Source: Tieghemiomyces parasiticus
Lineage: Eukaryota; Kickxellomycota; Dimargaritomycetes; Dimargaritales; Dimargaritaceae
Length of the DNA: 64,000 bases
Direction: 5' to 3'
Assembly (NCBI GenBank): GCA_027575765.1
Contig: JANBPT010000091.1
Span: forward strand, 1-64,000
Made by a program: the position numbers and the translations under genes. This document shows, one piece after another, positions 36,716 through 48,198 of the stretch (position 1 is the stretch's first letter; each line of letters starts with the position of its first letter). The notes below the pieces were generated by a model, which searched no databases, was not told the DNA's origin, and saw only the letters and a list, made by a program, of their open reading frames with translations.

Positions 36716-37962
36716 TGAAGCGGGGAGAGAAGGCAGCGAATGGTATCCCCATTTTTTACAATTCGAGAGAAAAGTGGAAAATTGTCGGCTCCATAACTAA
36801 GGCGGGTGGTTTGTGACATGAAACCCCGCTCTCCCGCTAAGGAGAGGGGGCCGCTTGCTAACCGTCCTGCCAACTCTAATGGGGCGAATCCCCGAATGCT
36901 GGCACGCACTGCGTCCTAACCACCACCCGTCACGCTCACCTTCCCGCAAGTGAATACGGAAGGGCAAGGCGAGAGGTGGTCGAAAAGGTCAACACGGAAC
37001 GGCGCCAAAACGGAGCCGCCCCTTGGGTATATTGACCACTAGGGAAAATCCACAGACGACCAACACCAGGCGTTGCTCTCCCACATCGGTAACGCGCCGC
37101 CGCCATAAAAATATGCAGTCTAATTGTCCACAAGGGAGAATCTGTAACTACGGCGATGGCGCTGACTACGACTGTGGGGGAGGATAATGGCAAACTTCAG
37201 TTCCGTGGCCACATAAACCCACAATGGCCTGCAGTGCAACCGGTCGTGGTGGCCGGTAGCTAACGCACTGTTGCCAAGGGGGGGGGCACTACGTAGCTGA
37301 AGCCCTAGTCCTTTTTGGGACGGTCAGTAGGGGAAGCGGGCGCCCCGGTCTTTACCATGTTTTTTAAGCGGATGTATTGGCTTGTGGGATGATGTGGGAG
37401 AAGCGGGCGAGAGGCAGGAGGTTTCCTGGTATCCCCTCGACTCTCATTGGCCTACCGTAGCCCACTAGTCGTTGTCGTCTTTATGGTCTTTGTAGTTAGC
37501 TATCCTGGCGGTCAATTAGCCACAATCACAGCCTATCTGACGCTGTGAGGCCGGTTGGGCCTACCATAATGGGTGTGGTCGATACCGTGGCGGTTGCCAA
37601 CATCGAGCTTTCAAACCCCGCCCCTTGAGGTAGCATGGAGTATCGAGGGTGAAGAGCTGGTGGGCTTCTCTGTGCCCCACAGGCCACACAGATACACACA
37701 CAAATATTCATCTTTACTTTTCCTTGTCTCCGCGGCCTCTCGACCTCGGCAGCGCCTTTGTTTAGTTTGTCATACTTACCCTACCGCCCCCTTTGCGCTT
37801 GCGAATTCCGAATTCCTGACAAGGTCCTTCATTATTTGCATTCACCGTCCGGCCCCTCCCTCCCTCCCATCCACTTGTAGGACTCGGACTCGTCTAGTGT
37901 CCGACTCGAGTGCATCGCTCCCTCTTTCCGTCACCACCACCCGTTCTTCCCTAGACTTCGCC
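36716..37962. other. intergenic, promoter side of the importin gene
   Basis: No gene recognised. The frame of importin exon 1 is open upstream to 37573 but contains no ATG before 37963. The last 200 nt are pyrimidine-rich, a common leader pattern in this window. Confidence 0.45.
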
Positions 37963-40900
37963 ATGGATCAGGCCGTCCACCAGAACCTCCGGGATACCCT
38001 AGCAGCGGACAATTCGGTGCGTATGCAGGCCGAGCTCCGTTTGCGCCAACTGGCAAGGGAACCCGAGTTCCCCGTCAGCCTAGCTCGCTGTACGTTGACC
38101 ACAGAGTGTCCGCTGCCGCAGCGCCAAGCCGCGGCCCTCGCCCTCAAGCATTACATCGACCGTCACTGGTCGGAACAGGCCCCTCGGTTCGAGGCCCCTC
38201 TGACCCCAGCCGCTGCCAAACAAGCCGTGCGCCAGCTGGCCGTCGAGGCCTACACTGTAACCGAAAAGAAGGTCCGCGTGGCGATGGTAAGTCGTTGTCA
38301 CCTCGTGGGCTTAGATGAGGGGATGGCGTCGGTGGAAGAGTGGCTTTGCGACGGCCAGATGTCACCCCTCTACTCCAGTTTACTGGACGCTTTTGTATAT
38401 AGAAAGAATAGCCGAATCCCAACTTTTCCTGGGCATAGGATACCTCAGTGAACAGCCTGTAGCCATGCTCGAACGTCCGGCTTAACGCCTCCCCTCTTCC
38501 AACGTCGACCCCAATGCTCCCGCACCTTACCCGACTTTTCCTAGGCCTACGTGGTCTCCGACATGGCCCAGTACGACTGGCCCGAGGAATGGCCCGAATT
38601 CTTTGACTTGCACCTCCACCTGCTCAAGAACGGATCCCCTGAACAGGTCCAGGCCGTCATGCACGTCTACTCCGAGTTTGTCAAGCGGGACATGACTGAC
38701 CAGCAACTCGGCCAGGTGGTTCAGCTCCTCCCGGAACTCTATATTCTCTTTGCCAACAACCAGGTAGGCCAATCATTCGTCTCTCACTGGTGAAATACAG
38801 CGGCTGATCGTAACATCTTTAAGAGGTTATCGGTCGATATCTTTGACGACACCGCCCCTCTTCCATGTCGATAACCTAGGTGTGACCCTCCCCTACCCTC
38901 CCCTTCGACTTCTTTACAGGCCCATGACCTCGGCACACGCGCTCGCGCCGTCGGGGTATTCAAAGACTGCCTCGAAATGTTCGCGCTGCTGGCCTTCGAG
39001 CGACCCACTGTGGTGGACCAATACATCCGACCGGCTCTGGCCCAGTGGGAGACCCGACTAGTCGAGGAGCTGCGGCATCCCACTGTATACCGGGTGAGCC
39101 CCGACGGCCCGGCGCCCAACCTGGCTCTCAAGATTGAGATCTTGAAGGCCGTCAAGCTGCTCCTCCGATTTTCCCCGCAGCGGTCGACCTTGGTGGGCGG
39201 ATTCCTAGACCTGGTGGCGCAGGAGCTCCGCGCGCTAGAGCCGGCCTACACCCACGGATTCGTGGCCACCCAAGAGGGTTCCGAGGCTTGGGCCTACCCA
39301 TCGGACGTGGAAGGTACCGGCGACCTAGGTCTTGACACCTACCTCTATGCCCTGCTGGATTTCCTCAGCGAAACCATCAACCGGTCCCCAGTACGTGCCG
39401 CATTCGTTGCCACTTCTACCACCTCTGAGACCGGCCGTCTGGAGCCCAAACCGTTTTTGCGCGACCTAATTGCCACTGTCGTCCCGTACCTCCAAATCTC
39501 ACGGGAGCAGCTGGAGGCCTGGCGCGAGGATGTAGACCAGTTCGTGGCCGACGACGATCCGGACGAGGCACTGAGTTTCAGCGTGCGGGTCTTTGCGCAG
39601 GACGTACTCAAGGCCTTGTTAGACAAGTTTCCGGCCCCCACTGTCACCGCCTTGGGCACCGTAGCTCCCAGCTTTGAGGCTCGGGCATCGCAGGCCCGGG
39701 CCACCGGGGATCCACAGTGGTGGCTGCCCCTGGAAGCCTGTCTGGTGGCCATCGGCCTGGCCGCCGAGGATATGGTGGAGGCCTACCAGTCTCAGGCCAC
39801 ACGTCACCCAACATTCGACCTGGCGGGTCTCTTTGAACACGTCGTGCTGGGGATGGTTCAATGCCCGGAGCCGTTCGCCCGTGGTCGCGCCTTGGTATTC
39901 ACCAGTCGTTTCTGCGAGATTCTACCCGCTCCGGTCGTCGGCCAATACATGGAGGCCGCCGTAGCCACCCTGGAGATGCCTGAGCCTGCTGACGACCGTG
40001 AAACTACCCTACCGGTTAAAATGAGCGCCCTCCGCGCCCTTCACTACTTTTGCCGCACGGCTGATGCCGCCGTGACCCGACCCTTCCAACCCCGCCTGCT
40101 CCGTGCCATCGTCGCCCTGGCCGACCACTTTACCGCCGAGACCCTACTGGTCGGACTGGAAACCTTGTACGCCGCACTCAAGCTGGACGACGCCACCGCC
40201 GCCGAGTACGAAGCCACGGTGGGACCCTTCATCCTGTCCGTGTGGCAGGAGTACCCGGACCATCACCTCATCAACAGTCTTACCGTCGACGTGCTCACGG
40301 TGCTGGCGGGTAACCCTGGCTGCTACGCCGCCTTCCAGGCCCGTCTGGTCCCGGTCATTTCCCGGACCATTACCGACCCGGCCGTTGAGGGTGGGATCGT
40401 GGCCAATGCCCTCGACCTGCTCTCCGGTCTGGTGCGTAGCGGACCGTCCCCGCTACCCACCGGCTACGTTGAAGAGGTCTTCCCGGCCCTTGTGGCCCTA
40501 ATGCAGCGCAGCGACGACCCGGCTATTCTCCAAAACGGCCAAGAATGTTTCAAGTATTTTGTGACCAAAGACTTTGACCACTTGGCACGATGGACCGACC
40601 CCAACGTGTCGTCCACGTCGTCATCATCATCCTCGACGTCGCCGCCACGTACCGGGCTGGCCATCTTGCTCGATTTCGTCGCCCATTTACTTCGTGCCGA
40701 AGCCTCCGAATCCGCCGCCTTCTTCGTCGGCGACCTCATTGATGCTCTCGTCCGGAAGGGCTACCCACTCCTTGTACCCGTGGGACCCCAGCTCGTCGAA
40801 GCCCTCCTACAGCGTCTCGCGGCAGCCAAGTCGTCCGTGTTTGCCCAGTCGCTCGTCCTCGCCGTGGCCCATTTTGTACTTGCGGACCCCGCTGCCGCCC

Positions 40901-42551
40901 TCCACTGGATCGCGATTGCTCAGGTGCCCGGCGGCGGATTGGCCGTCCTAGTAAACCGCTGGTGTGAGGAGTATGATTCGTTTAACGGCGTCTATGCTCT
41001 GAAGGCCAGGTAAGTTGGGCGCCCAAGGCCATGGAAGCGAAGAAGAGTGGGGGAGAGAGAGAGCGGAGCTGGTCAGTCAGATCAATATGAACGCGAGGGC
41101 GCTGAGCCACCTAGACAGCGTTGGCCATCAGCGCATCTTACTAACTACCCGACTTTCATCCATTGGTGAATTCGCTTTTCTCTACGATCGCCGACCTAGC
41201 GCCACGGCCCTGCGAAAGCTGCTCGAACACGCTGAGGATGCCTTCGACCAGATCATGGTGAAGGGTGACCAGATTGCGTCCCACTCGGGTGGTAAGTGGT
41301 TCCCTGATGCTATCCTCGACTAGATACCCCTGTACCCTTAGTGAAGCGGCTATTCTTCCCAGCCTATGCATGCGTTATCCACGGACTCAACACCTACACC
41401 CTCTAACCGTCCGCCCCCCCCGGAAACCTTACCCCACCACCATCACCGCCACCAGGTATTGTGACCCGCTCGCGTTCGGCTAACGGTGAGTTTCAATACC
41501 GGTGGCCGGTAGGGGAACCTGGGGTTCTTAATCGAGTCGACGTACGGCCTTGCCACGGATGATAAACATTTGTCAAACCACTAATCCGCCCCTTCACCCC
41601 TGCGAGTTTTATTACACCGCACTCCCCACCCCCTCCACCTACCAGCCCCAAACCAATTCACGTCCATTCCTGCTACAGCCAAAGTGGTCAAGCTCTTCAT
41701 TTCCGACATCCAAAATAACATCGACTGCATGACCGCCCAGCGTAGCGGTCAGCTGCGCGGACCAATGCACCAGGGCGTTGAGGATGTAAGTGTCCGAGTT
41801 GTGCTACACTGTCTCGGTATAGCTGCCAGAAACAATAGCTTGGTTGCGGGACGACCTTTACCAGTTCTTCATGGTCGTCCCGTACTAACTTGGTATACTT
41901 ATCACCATCACACCTCTCCCACTCCCCTCCTCTCCCCGCCTTTCTCCTCATTTAACGATTCAGAATGATGATTGGGAAGATGAAGAGGACGAAGCCGACC
42001 TGCTTGCCCCTGCCGAAGACTACGAGGACCTCATCAGTAAGTTTTGAAGGTGTAGTTGGAGCCACTCATGCCGCACAAATTGTGCGTAACCCACCAATGT
42101 GGGCCTCCCCCCCCCAGCTCGGCACCGTGCCAATCCTTAATCAATCTCGATTTCTCTGTTTATCTCGGTTCATCGCTCTAGGCTTGGCCCACCTCGCTGA
42201 CGACGATTTTGACGGCGGCGACGAAGACGATGAGGACGAGGACATAAAACAGAGCCCAATTTATCAGTTAAATCTTAAGGTAAGCCGGCGAGTTCTCTTC
42301 CCCTCCCCCTTCCACGCTTCCCCCGGATTGTTGTCCAGTCCAGGGTTTCATCTACCTAACAATTCATATTCTCTGGTCACGGCATCTATTCTATTCACCG
42401 ACCCTCCCCCGCCTTGTTATTACGTTAGGATTTCTTGGTCGGCTTTATCAAGGAGTTCGCTGCTGCCAAGCCCACCAAATTCAGTGCCATTGCCAACCAG
42501 TACCTCAACGCAAAAGAGCGGGCCGTGGCTGAGTCGATTATCACCTCGTGA
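37963..42551 (+). CDS. KAP114: importin-9 / Kap114-type karyopherin beta
   Basis: Nuclear import receptor of 1051 residues (human importin-9 is about 1040). Nine exons were deduced: 37963-38286, 38545-38763, 38920-41009, 41200-41291, 41456-41485, 41679-41785, 41964-42036, 42182-42279 and 42429-42551; all joins keep frame. The start matches the importin-beta N-terminal layout, with the ARM/HEAT-type YDWPEEWPEF motif in exon 2. The C-terminal part has the family hallmarks: ALRKLLEHA, VKGDQI, GIVTRSRSAN, an NDDWEDEEDE acidic segment, a second acidic loop (DDDFDGGDEDDEDED) and SPIYQLNLKDFL. Such acidic loops help importin-9/Kap114 bind H2A-H2B histones, so that cargo is inferred here, with TBP as another known Kap114 cargo. 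Six of eight introns crowd into the last 1.5 kb and one exon is only 30 nt. The 3' end faces the inverted aminotransferase gene 247 nt away. Confidence 0.9.
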
Positions 42552-42798
42552 ACTCTAGACGGACCGCGACAATCGTAAATCATCGCATGACTTAGTATTT
42601 CTTTACCAAGTTTTTATTATCTTCCCCAATACAAATCATCAATGGGCACTATAGCCACCTTCGTACCCACTGGATAGCTTTGTAGGCTATGGTAACATGA
42701 GGCGCTTAATGGATTTCTAGGAAGCGAAACACGGCGGTCTATGTAAAGCAGAAGATTCACCCATACCAGGTAATCATCGACCAGGTGCAAATGTATAT

Positions 42799-44559
42799 CT
42801 AAACAACAACCGACCACTCGTGCGGAATATCGCCGTACTGGATACCCATCAGGGTATCGTTGAAGCGCTGGGTGAGCGGTCCGGCCTGGCCCTCAGGGTT
42901 CGCGGGGTCGAGGGGAATATGGATATCCTGGCCGAGGTATGAGATACGCTTGACGGGCGACACGATGGCCGCAGTACCCGAGCCAAACACCTCGTGCAGC
43001 CGGCCGTCGCGTTCCGCCTCCACGAGCTCGTTCATGTAGAGCTTGCGCTCTGACACCTCGAACTCGCCCCAGGTCCGGGCCAGGGACAGGATCGAGTCGC
43101 GGGTGACGCCCGGGAGGATGGTGCCGTCGAGGACGGGTGTGACGAGCTCGCGCTGGCCCTCACGGTTGGTCCAGAAGATGAAGAGGTTCATGGTGCCGAC
43201 CTCCATCAGCTCGTGCTGCTCGCCAATGAGCCAGAGGACCTGTTGGCAGCCGTGCTGGGCGGCCTGGTCGGCCGGTACGATGGTGGGGGCGTAGTTGGCC
43301 CCCAGTTTGGCGTTACCGACACCACCGGGCCAGGCGCGGACCTCCCGCACGTTGGCGTACAGTGAGATGGCCTTGAACCCTGTGGCATAGTACGGGCCGA
43401 CCGGGGAGCAGATGGTGTAGAGGAGGGCGCTCTTGGAGGCGCGGACGCCCAGAGTCTCTTCGGTACCAATCATGGTCGGACGGAGGTACAAAGAGTAGCC
43501 GTATTCGGAGGGAATCCAGCGCTGCTCCTGACGTAGTAACTCCTTAATGCACTCGATGTACTGCTCGCCGTCGAAATGCTGAAGTAGGTGGGTAGCGATC
43601 AAGTTGCCAACGGTGGCGGGGCGTCGAAAGGTCAGCGTACTGCAGAACATGAACGCCATGCCGCTAAAGGTGAGCAGCAAGGGGAGGGGCGCAGTACTTG
43701 AACTGAAGGTCGATGCGGTTTACAGGTGCCCATGGCCGTGCGATGTGACTGCGTGTAACCATCGACCAACGTTAACGCCTTGGCACTTACCGGGAGAGCG
43801 ATGCGCTGGGCCGAGTTGTTCATCCGCTTCATGTTCATGTCGGGGCGGAACAAGCGGATGCGGCCCTCCTTGTCCTTGTAGGCCTTAAGGCCCTCGAAGC
43901 ACTGTATCCGACGGAATTAGGTGAGGGGCAGGTTGCATGTAATGTAAGATCAGACGGTTGGGTCAGAGAAGGCAGTTGCAGTACAGAGGCCATAGAGCCG
44001 CCAGGGAAGGACAGTGGTCTCCATGGTGGCACCACTCGCTGGTAGGTGACGGCCATGCAGGGATATCTAACATTAGCCTTCGACGGCAGTCCTGGCTAGA
44101 ATAAATGGGGAAATCTATCGGATATGGCAGTGGATCTTATAATACTGTATCACACATACCTCGAAGGCGTAATGGAACACACAAGCGCTGGGGTCCAGCA
44201 TGAGGGGGCCATGTGGGCGGATTTCAGGGGCCAGCCAGCCTTGATCCTTCTTCCATTCAACGGCAAGCATGTGGTCGGTGAACGACTCGCCAAACACCAG
44301 CTCCTCGTTGCGCTGTAGCTTCTTAAGCGTCGGGGCCAGGGTCTTGGTGAGACGGGCGACCTGGAAGCAAGGGAAAGTCGGTTGGGGGAGATCATGGTGG
44401 GGCACACTTGTTTAATACGCCGCGCCTGCATTTCATCATTCCAGCCCCCTTTCAGAACGGGCGGGCTTGGTCAAGCTGCCAACATATCGCTGGTAGGCCA
44501 CTTACTGATATTTCCTGGCGGTTACCGTCGAGCGAAGCGTTAGCGGTGGTGTGTGTCAT
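42799..44559 (-). CDS. BAT2: branched-chain amino acid aminotransferase, cytosolic-type
   Basis: Second PLP-dependent branched-chain transaminase. Four exons in phase 0 were deduced: 44506-44559, 44160-44360, 43791-43901 and 42799-43578 (381 residues). Exon 1 codes only 18 residues ([18 protein letters not shown]) with no presequence, so a cytosolic enzyme is inferred, the counterpart of yeast Bat2. The PLP lysine is K213 in GNAKLGANY. Exon 2 differs from the other copy at three residues (two at the HKGQ/KKDQ site, and Val/Cys before FHYAFE). Exon 4 differs at two (Ala/Thr in TEEALG, Glu/Asp in VPAEQ). The 212-nt intron 3 appears identical in both genes, whereas intron 1 and the first half of intron 2 are unrelated. 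Confidence 0.85.
42800..44050. repeat. long inverted repeat, arm 2 (aminotransferase exons 3-4)
   Basis: Reverse-complement counterpart of 21981-23231. The match starts right at the stop codon and ends inside intron 2. Confidence 0.9.
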
Positions 44560-46864
44560 CGTGCCGTGCGAGTATCTAGGTCGGAATATAGTACAAATCA
44601 ATATTGAATAGAATAGCGGCTCGCATTACAACACAGGTGCGATAAGGAAGGGGGAGGGTGTTTATCCAGGTCAGGAGCCTAGGTGCCGAATTTATACGGT
44701 GGGGACTGCAGAGTCCCTTGAGCTGATAGGTTGCCCTGTGGGGGTGGGCGGGGGTGCTCCAATGATTGCAGATGACTAACTAGGGTGGCAGTGGGAGATA
44801 AGGCGGTGTGGTGGGAAAAATATACTGTAGGCACAGCTCTATATACTGGTCTTCAGAATGGCTGTGGTTGTGGTGGTGGAGGGTAGCTAGGTGGAATGGA
44901 CTGCTTTTCGTATCGGTTAGTACGATGGTGACACGGGGAGGTGGGGACAGTGCAAATTCGTTTGTAACACCGCTACCTATGGGCGAAAAAGGGTGGCTCC
45001 ATTGGGTATGTTGTGGAGGAAGGGCCCCGCTAGGGGGAGATCGTTGGTGGAGCTGCTGACGTGAGGGTCTGTTGTGGGACGAGGGGGGATGTTGGCGCCC
45101 CAGCGGAGAGGGCGGCTTGTTGAGTGCGTCTTAGATGTGGAGCCGAGGCTTACTGTCCAGGCTGTGGGTCCAGACCTGGCGTAGTGCAAAGGTCGGGATA
45201 GCGTAGTGACGGCGAGATGGGCCGGTGGTAGACAGCAGCAGGGAGGTGAATAGAGCCGTAGCTTCTAGAGAGGGGCGGCCATTGGCGTCCTTTATTAGGC
45301 AGCGACTGGCCTGACAATAGTGGATGGCGTAGAGAACTGTTAATCGTATCCAACCTGGGGTTCAGGTCGCACTTGCTCCGTCCTTGTGCCGTCGCCCAGC
45401 CGTCGGTGCAGAGGGCAGCAATGTGGCAGTATCCCCCCTATGGGGTCCTCCGACTTTAGTGCCCCAGCGACAATCCAATATATCGGGCTGACCGTCCTTT
45501 ACCCTTATCTTTTCTTTTTCTTTTTTTCCTTGAGGGCTCTCCCACCCCCACCCCCACCCCCACCCTTGTCCCTCGCGATTGCGCCCACTTTTTCTGTGTG
45601 CGGGACTTTTTTCTAGTGGGCATAGTCAACCTGCTAATTGGCCCTCTTGTACTATGTGCCACGCTTACCAAAATGCCTTATCGTATATTAACAGCAGTGC
45701 AAGTGACGGGAAAGTCTAATTGAGTATTAATGATCATGGGCGGAGGCACACCATGTCAGGTGGGTCACATTATATAAGGTTAGCATCCCGCTAGGAAACT
45801 CAACCCGCCCATGGGCTACATCGTACCTATATTGCGCCTGGCGGCCTTACCCTCAAGAGGCTTTACCGCCGGAACCAGTAACGGACAGGGCTTTGGAAGG
45901 CCCGTCTACGCTGCAGGCTTCGTTGTCGTAGCTTATCGGATTACAGCGTGTGTCGCAAAGCGGCTCCAGCAGACACCTCCCTTAAAACGAATCGCATGTA
46001 TAAAGTGATAATCTGACGCTGGCGGTTTGGTCGAAGCCGGCTTTAATACTGTACCTTGACCGCCCCACTGCGGCTAAATGAGTTTGGGAGGGTCCTATCG
46101 AATAGCTGGTATATCTCCGGTTGAGCTCGCCCGAGATCATGGCCTAAAAGCCGACAATCGGGTATCACGGACATTACCGCTGCTTCTACACAACGACGCC
46201 GACTTTGAAGGGATACTGCCGGCCGTCTCGAACCATAGACGATTCCGTGGTTGTTCAGAATAGAAACGTCTTAGAGACTGCCCTTCCCGCCTTCCATCGA
46301 AATTTCGCCATTAAACCCCCCTCTTTCGACGCTACCACTGGTGCCGGGCCTGGCTGACATGGCCTGCACATAGACCCGCCTGGCACTCGCCGATTGGCCT
46401 TCGCGATACCAATTTTAGTTGTTGCCAAGCCCTGGGGCTGCAGGTGGTCGAACCATCCAGGCAAACATGTTGTCGTGTAAGACTCGCCCTACCCGCCGCA
46501 GCCACGTCCATCCCCTGGACCGGCGCAGTAAGTGTTACATTCGGCATTCCATGTGCAACAATCTTTCGCTAGCGCCTCCCCTTCGCCACAGAACATCTTG
46601 AACGCTCCCCTTCACTCCCTCTCCCAACCCACCCTCGACCCGGCCGCCCCATTTGCGCTCATAAAGCCTCAGTTTTCTCTCCCGACACCCTTGACCGCAT
46701 TCCCTATCCCACCTAAACGTCTGTATAGCCCAACTACGCAATTACAATGTCCAGCGCAGTTCACGCGCCCTAAATCTCCACCTTCGCCTTCCCCCGCTGC
46801 TACGATTTCAACGCAACTCGACGCTTATCCGTCCCCTTCAACCCGCGATATACCTTAGCCCGAC
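44560..46864. other. intergenic, 2.3 kb
   Basis: Promoter side of the cytosolic-type aminotransferase, then unassigned sequence. It holds a C-rich hexamer-like tandem tract at 45541-45566. No gene is recognised. The final 350 nt upstream of the calcipressin gene are pyrimidine-rich. Confidence 0.45.
45541..45566. repeat. (CCCCCA)n tract, G-quadruplex candidate on the minus strand
   Basis: Four to five runs of three to five C separated by single A. The complementary strand meets the usual G-quadruplex pattern of four or more G-runs with 1-nt loops. Non-coding. Confidence 0.7.
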
Positions 46865-47967
46865 ATGACCTCTCAGGGCCCAGGCTACGCATCTTCCGCC
46901 GACCCGACGGAAGGCGACCTCTCCACCGACCTACAGTACCGCCTCCAAATGACCGACGCTACCCCTCCCACAGTACCCTTAAATCCACCGGTCTCCACCG
47001 ACCGCCGTCGCAACAGCACCTCCACGGCGGTCGCATTCCCCACCCCAGCCCTCGTGGTGACCCTCCAGCCGTTTACTACCGACCTCGCGGCCACCCTCGA
47101 GGCCTCTCTGGCTGCCCAATTCGGCCCACTGCTCTATTTTACGGCTCTGCCGTCCTTCGCTCGCTGTATCGTCATTTTCGAGTCCCGCGAGAAGGCCACC
47201 GCTGCCCGACAGCTGGTCATGCACGGCCACTGGCATCTATCAGGGTCGGACGTTGCGGCGCGAGCCTACTACTACCAGGTGAGTAATGGGCATATCTATC
47301 AATGACGTCGTTGCACCACCCCCATTTGCTTTTTGTTTTTGTTTTTTATTAAGCGTTTTTACCGTATGCACCACGCCATACCAGTGACCCCCCCCTCCCC
47401 CCCTCTACTTCCACCAGTCTCGTGTTCGCTAACCAACCCCCTCCTGGTGCAATCATACCCCCCCCCTTCCCATCCTACCGTTCACTTGGACAGATTGGCT
47501 CTAATGAGTTACAGCTGTCTAAGCGCGACTTTCTGAAACTGCCTACCAGCGAAAAGATGTGGCTCATATCACCTCCGGGGTCGCCCCCGGTAGGTTGGCA
47601 GCAGGAACGCGAAGACCCTCCCAACGCCACACCCCTGCATGAGGAGTTACACCAGGCCCTGGTCGACCTCGGTGGTGGGCGTTTCCACCTCGACTACCAC
47701 AGTGACGAAGAAATCTCCGATGACCTGGACGAGGAAGATCTATACCCGGGCAGTACGACGGAAGTAACGTCGAAGGGTCCGCGACTCGTCGTGACTGAAG
47801 CGGATGTGGCGCCGTCCAATGCCTCTCATAACAGTTTGGCGGTACCATCCGGCCGGACTGCCTGGCGTCGCCCGGCCATCGTCATCGAGTCGTGGGATAC
47901 GCCGCAATCCGAACCTCAAAGCCTGCCGATTCCCCGCACTACCCTTCCCCCGACCAGCCGGGGTTAA
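46865..47967 (+). CDS. RCN1: calcipressin (regulator of calcineurin)
   Basis: Calcineurin regulator of 295 residues; exons 46865-47278 and 47494-47967, intron 215 nt, phase 0. Residues about 55-138 form the RRM-like domain of the family (ALVVTLQPF, FGPLLYFTALPSFARCIVIFES, ending in AYYYQ). The join to IGSNELQLSKRDFL leads directly to the hallmark LISPPGSPPVGW (about 163-173), the Ser-Pro motif phosphorylated in calcipressins. Calcineurin-docking candidates follow: PRLVVT at the usual PxIxIT position (234-239), LAVP (LxVP type, 253-256) and a second PxIxIT-like PAIVIE (265-270). An acidic stretch lies near 207-220. A frame open just upstream of 47494 tempts a longer exon 2, but it would break the phase with exon 1. 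The protein acts in the cytosol on the Ca2+-activated phosphatase calcineurin. Confidence 0.88.
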
Positions 47968-48198
47968 CTTGGCTCGGAAGACTGAATTGCTACGTAAGCG
48001 TAGCTGATCGCACCCAGCGTCGTCCAAGCCACCTCTGACCTTTACATATCTTTTTACTCGCATTCAAAGACCTGTACGTTTACTAAATAAATAACTATAT
48101 AAAAAAACCCCATGTATTAAACGTTATCTGGTGTATGGTATGGGGAGGCCATGTGATATCACCCCATTCTATCCGCGAGGCTTGATCAAGATCGATGT

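Noticed and set aside
47422..47493. Longer exon 2 for calcipressin starting before ATTGGC
   Set aside because: Every acceptor upstream either breaks phase with exon 1 or meets a stop; the acceptor at 47491-47493 gives the family-like junction.
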